Shown: positions 62,178 through 64,000 of the stretch, in pieces
Position numbering within the stretch: the stretch's first letter is position 1
How the letters are laid out: the number at the start of each line of letters is the position of its first letter
Assembly (NCBI GenBank): GCA_028554645.1
Contig: JAQOOI010000031.1
Location: forward strand, 124,001 to 188,000
Reading direction: 5' to 3'
Source: Omphalotus guepiniiformis
Taxonomy: Eukaryota; Basidiomycota; Agaricomycetes; Agaricales; Omphalotaceae
DNA length: 64,000 nt
Program-made: the position numbers and the translations under genes
The notes under the pieces: generated by a model
What the model was told of the DNA's origin: nothing
Seen by the model: the letters and a program-made list of their open reading frames with translations, nothing else
The model's database searches: none

Positions 62178-64000
62178 ATGGCTGCAGACAGGACAGCTTC
62201 TAAAAAACCTCATGTTGATGAACGTTTGAAAAGTACGAAGAAACGAAGCCGGCCGGTGACTTCTTCCTCTCGAAAGGACAGTTCAGATTCTGAAGCAGAT
62301 GATGATGATGGCGAGGATGGCATTAATTTTGCTGACGAGGGGGACCAAGATGACTGGGTAGATGAAGACGAAACGATGGAGGTGGACGAGGCTCAGTCAA
62401 AAAAAAATTAGCGCCTGCTAGTGCGAAGGATCCTGCAGGTACGGTTGGTTTCTGAATCGTTTCTACGGTCAAGACTTACGCTAGTCGTGAAAAGCCGCCC
62501 GCGAAGCACATGAAGTGCAAAAAGCTCTTCACGAACGGAGGAAAGCTGCAAAAACCACATTCAACATTGCTCACCGACGCGAAACGGGTATGGTCCCAAG
62601 CACGTCAGAAGAACTTACCCGCTGCTGAGCGACAGAAACACATCAGAGAGCTGATGGATGTTATCCGGGGCAAAGTCAAGGATATCGTCTTCAAACATGA
62701 TGCAAGCAGGATCGTACAGACGGCAGTGAAATACGGACAAGCAGCTGAACGGAACGAGATCGCTGCCGAGTTGAAGGGAAACTACAAAGAGTTGGCTCAG
62801 AACAAATATTCAAAAGTACGCTTTCTCATTCTTCCATATAGCAACCATCATTCATGTCGGGCTAAAGGAAAATCAAGTTCTTAGTGACGAAACTCATTCG
62901 ATTCTGTCCAACACATCGCCCGTCTATCCTTCTGGAATTTCAATCTCATGTGTTGAAACTTCTGCTGCACCGTGAAGTGTTGTCAGTTCTAGCGGATGCC
63001 TTCGAGCTGTATGCAAACGCATATGAACGATTGATACTATTGCGAGAGTTTTACGGGAAGGAAGTCGCTTTGTTTTCGTCTTCAGCGGATGTGGACAAAG
63101 AACAAGCGAAGAAGGGCCTGGGTGGTATAATCGACGGTATTGACAAGGAGCGCAGAAAACGGATACTAGCAGCGCTGAAGGAGAACCTCGATTCCATGTG
63201 AATATCACATTTATGAATAATCTTTTCTACCATTGACTGCTTTTGTTAGCTTCAACAACCCAGACAAGGGTGCCGTGACTCACGCAATAGTACACAGATC
63301 ATTATGGGAATACCTCGCCGCCATCAACTCGATGGAAGACGAAACTGAGCGAGAAAAACTCAGAAGAGATGTCTTTGAAAAGTGCGCATACGCACGACTC
63401 GACCTCTTCCTTTTCTAATGTCCTGCAGTTGCCAAGAAGTTCTTGCTGAAATAGTACATACAAAAGACGGCAGTCGAGTAGTGCGTAAATTCCTTGCACG
63501 AGGAAACGCAAAGGTAAGACAACTTCACCGTCCAATTAATTATGACGAGACATTAACAGAAAATGATGTAGGATCGGAAACAGATTCTTAAAGCTAAAAC
63601 CACACATCACACGAATGTGTACAGACGACGAAGCTCAAATGGTCTTATTCACAGCGATCGATGTTGTCGAGTAAGTCCCGTGCTTTCTCATACGACGCTC
63701 ATATCAACTCATTTCTCCCAGCAGCACAAAACTAGTCCAAAAAAAACATTGTCGCCGAAATGACCAACTCCGCCTCTGACCTCCTCACCACGCCCCAAGG
63801 TCGTCGTGCTCTCTTTTACCTCTTCGTCCCTCGCACTCGTAGGCACTTTACCCCAGCTCAAATCGCTTCATTAGCGGAAACGGACGAGGCGCGTACCGCA
63901 ACGAGCAAAAAAGCTGTTGATGTTCGGGAGGCGGAGATTTGGACTGGCGCCAGTTCAGGCGCGGATAGCAGAAAAGGGCGATGCCATCTCTCGTGAACCC
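62178..64000 (+). pseudogene. PUF6: PUF6-like Pumilio/CPL protein, several frameshifts, partial
   Basis: From ATG 62178 the gene encodes a Lys/Asp-rich N-terminus (DDWVDEDETMEVDEAQSKK), then REAHEVQKALHERRKAAK, PHSTLLTDAKRVW, VRIVQTAVKYG-type Pumilio repeats (HDASRIVQTAVKYGQ, LLLHREVLSVLADAFELYAN, FNNPDKGAVTHAIVHRSLWEY, HTKDGSRVVRKFLARGNAK) and a CPL-like tail (LTTPQGRRALFYLF). This matches nuclear/nucleolar Puf6, an RNA-binding protein acting in ribosome assembly and mRNA control. Introns at 62817, 63199, 63378, 63513 and 63671 are plausible. The frame slips at A-runs near 62399 and 62553, by two bases near 63592, at an A-run near 63737, and near 63940. It runs off the window end. Either a decaying copy or homopolymer errors. 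Confidence 0.7.

Overview
The window reads as a repeat-rich stretch of an Agaricomycete (mushroom-forming basidiomycete) genome. Genes are broken by 45-60 nt GT-AG introns, there is a KDZ DNA transposon with a CxC2 cysteine domain, and several proteins belong to families that recur in Agaricomycetes (family recognition is from memory; no search was possible). No rRNA, tRNA or CRISPR array was seen.

Layout. 1-2.4 kb: two small spliced genes. 2.6-26.0 kb: one spliced host gene on the + strand interrupted twice in its exons. The first interruption is a 14.2 kb Ty3/Gypsy-type element (3834-18021, 4-bp duplication ACGT). The second is a 6.3 kb chromovirus (19580-25842, 5-bp duplication ACCTC). Removing each element plus one duplication restores the reading frame. 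26-35 kb: a minisatellite, an AT-rich integrase-core transposase-like gene, F-box-like debris, a 2.4 kb tract with no CpG at all, and a 2OG-dioxygenase-like gene. 35-37.5 kb and 58.86-58.93 kb: two truncated genes head to head; the second is split by a 21.4 kb KDZ transposon (about 37493-58854). That element has 61-bp inverted ends, subterminal TTGAAC/GTTCAA arrays, cargo genes and a KDZ transposase, and has itself received a 5.4 kb Copia element (40648-46067, duplication GATAC). 59.4-64 kb: ordinary chromosomal genes, namely a mitochondrial-type conserved protein, an unknown gene, a truncated SRP19-like gene and a frameshifted PUF6-like gene running off the right edge.

The most unusual object is the 14.2 kb Gypsy element. 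Between pol and its 3' LTR it carries two clean multi-intron genes in antisense orientation, each with its own TATA box. One encodes a Zn2Cys6-like cysteine cluster. The entire element (LTRs, gag-pol, exons, introns) is studded with the palindrome CGCG, about 165 copies by hand count or one per 86 bp; the neighbouring chromovirus has about four in 6.3 kb. I suggest, as inference, a self-marking system in which an element-encoded protein recognises the dense motif, by analogy with the VANC anti-silencing proteins of plant VANDAL transposons.

All three LTR elements have LTR pairs differing at only 1-2 positions that I could see, so the nest is recent.
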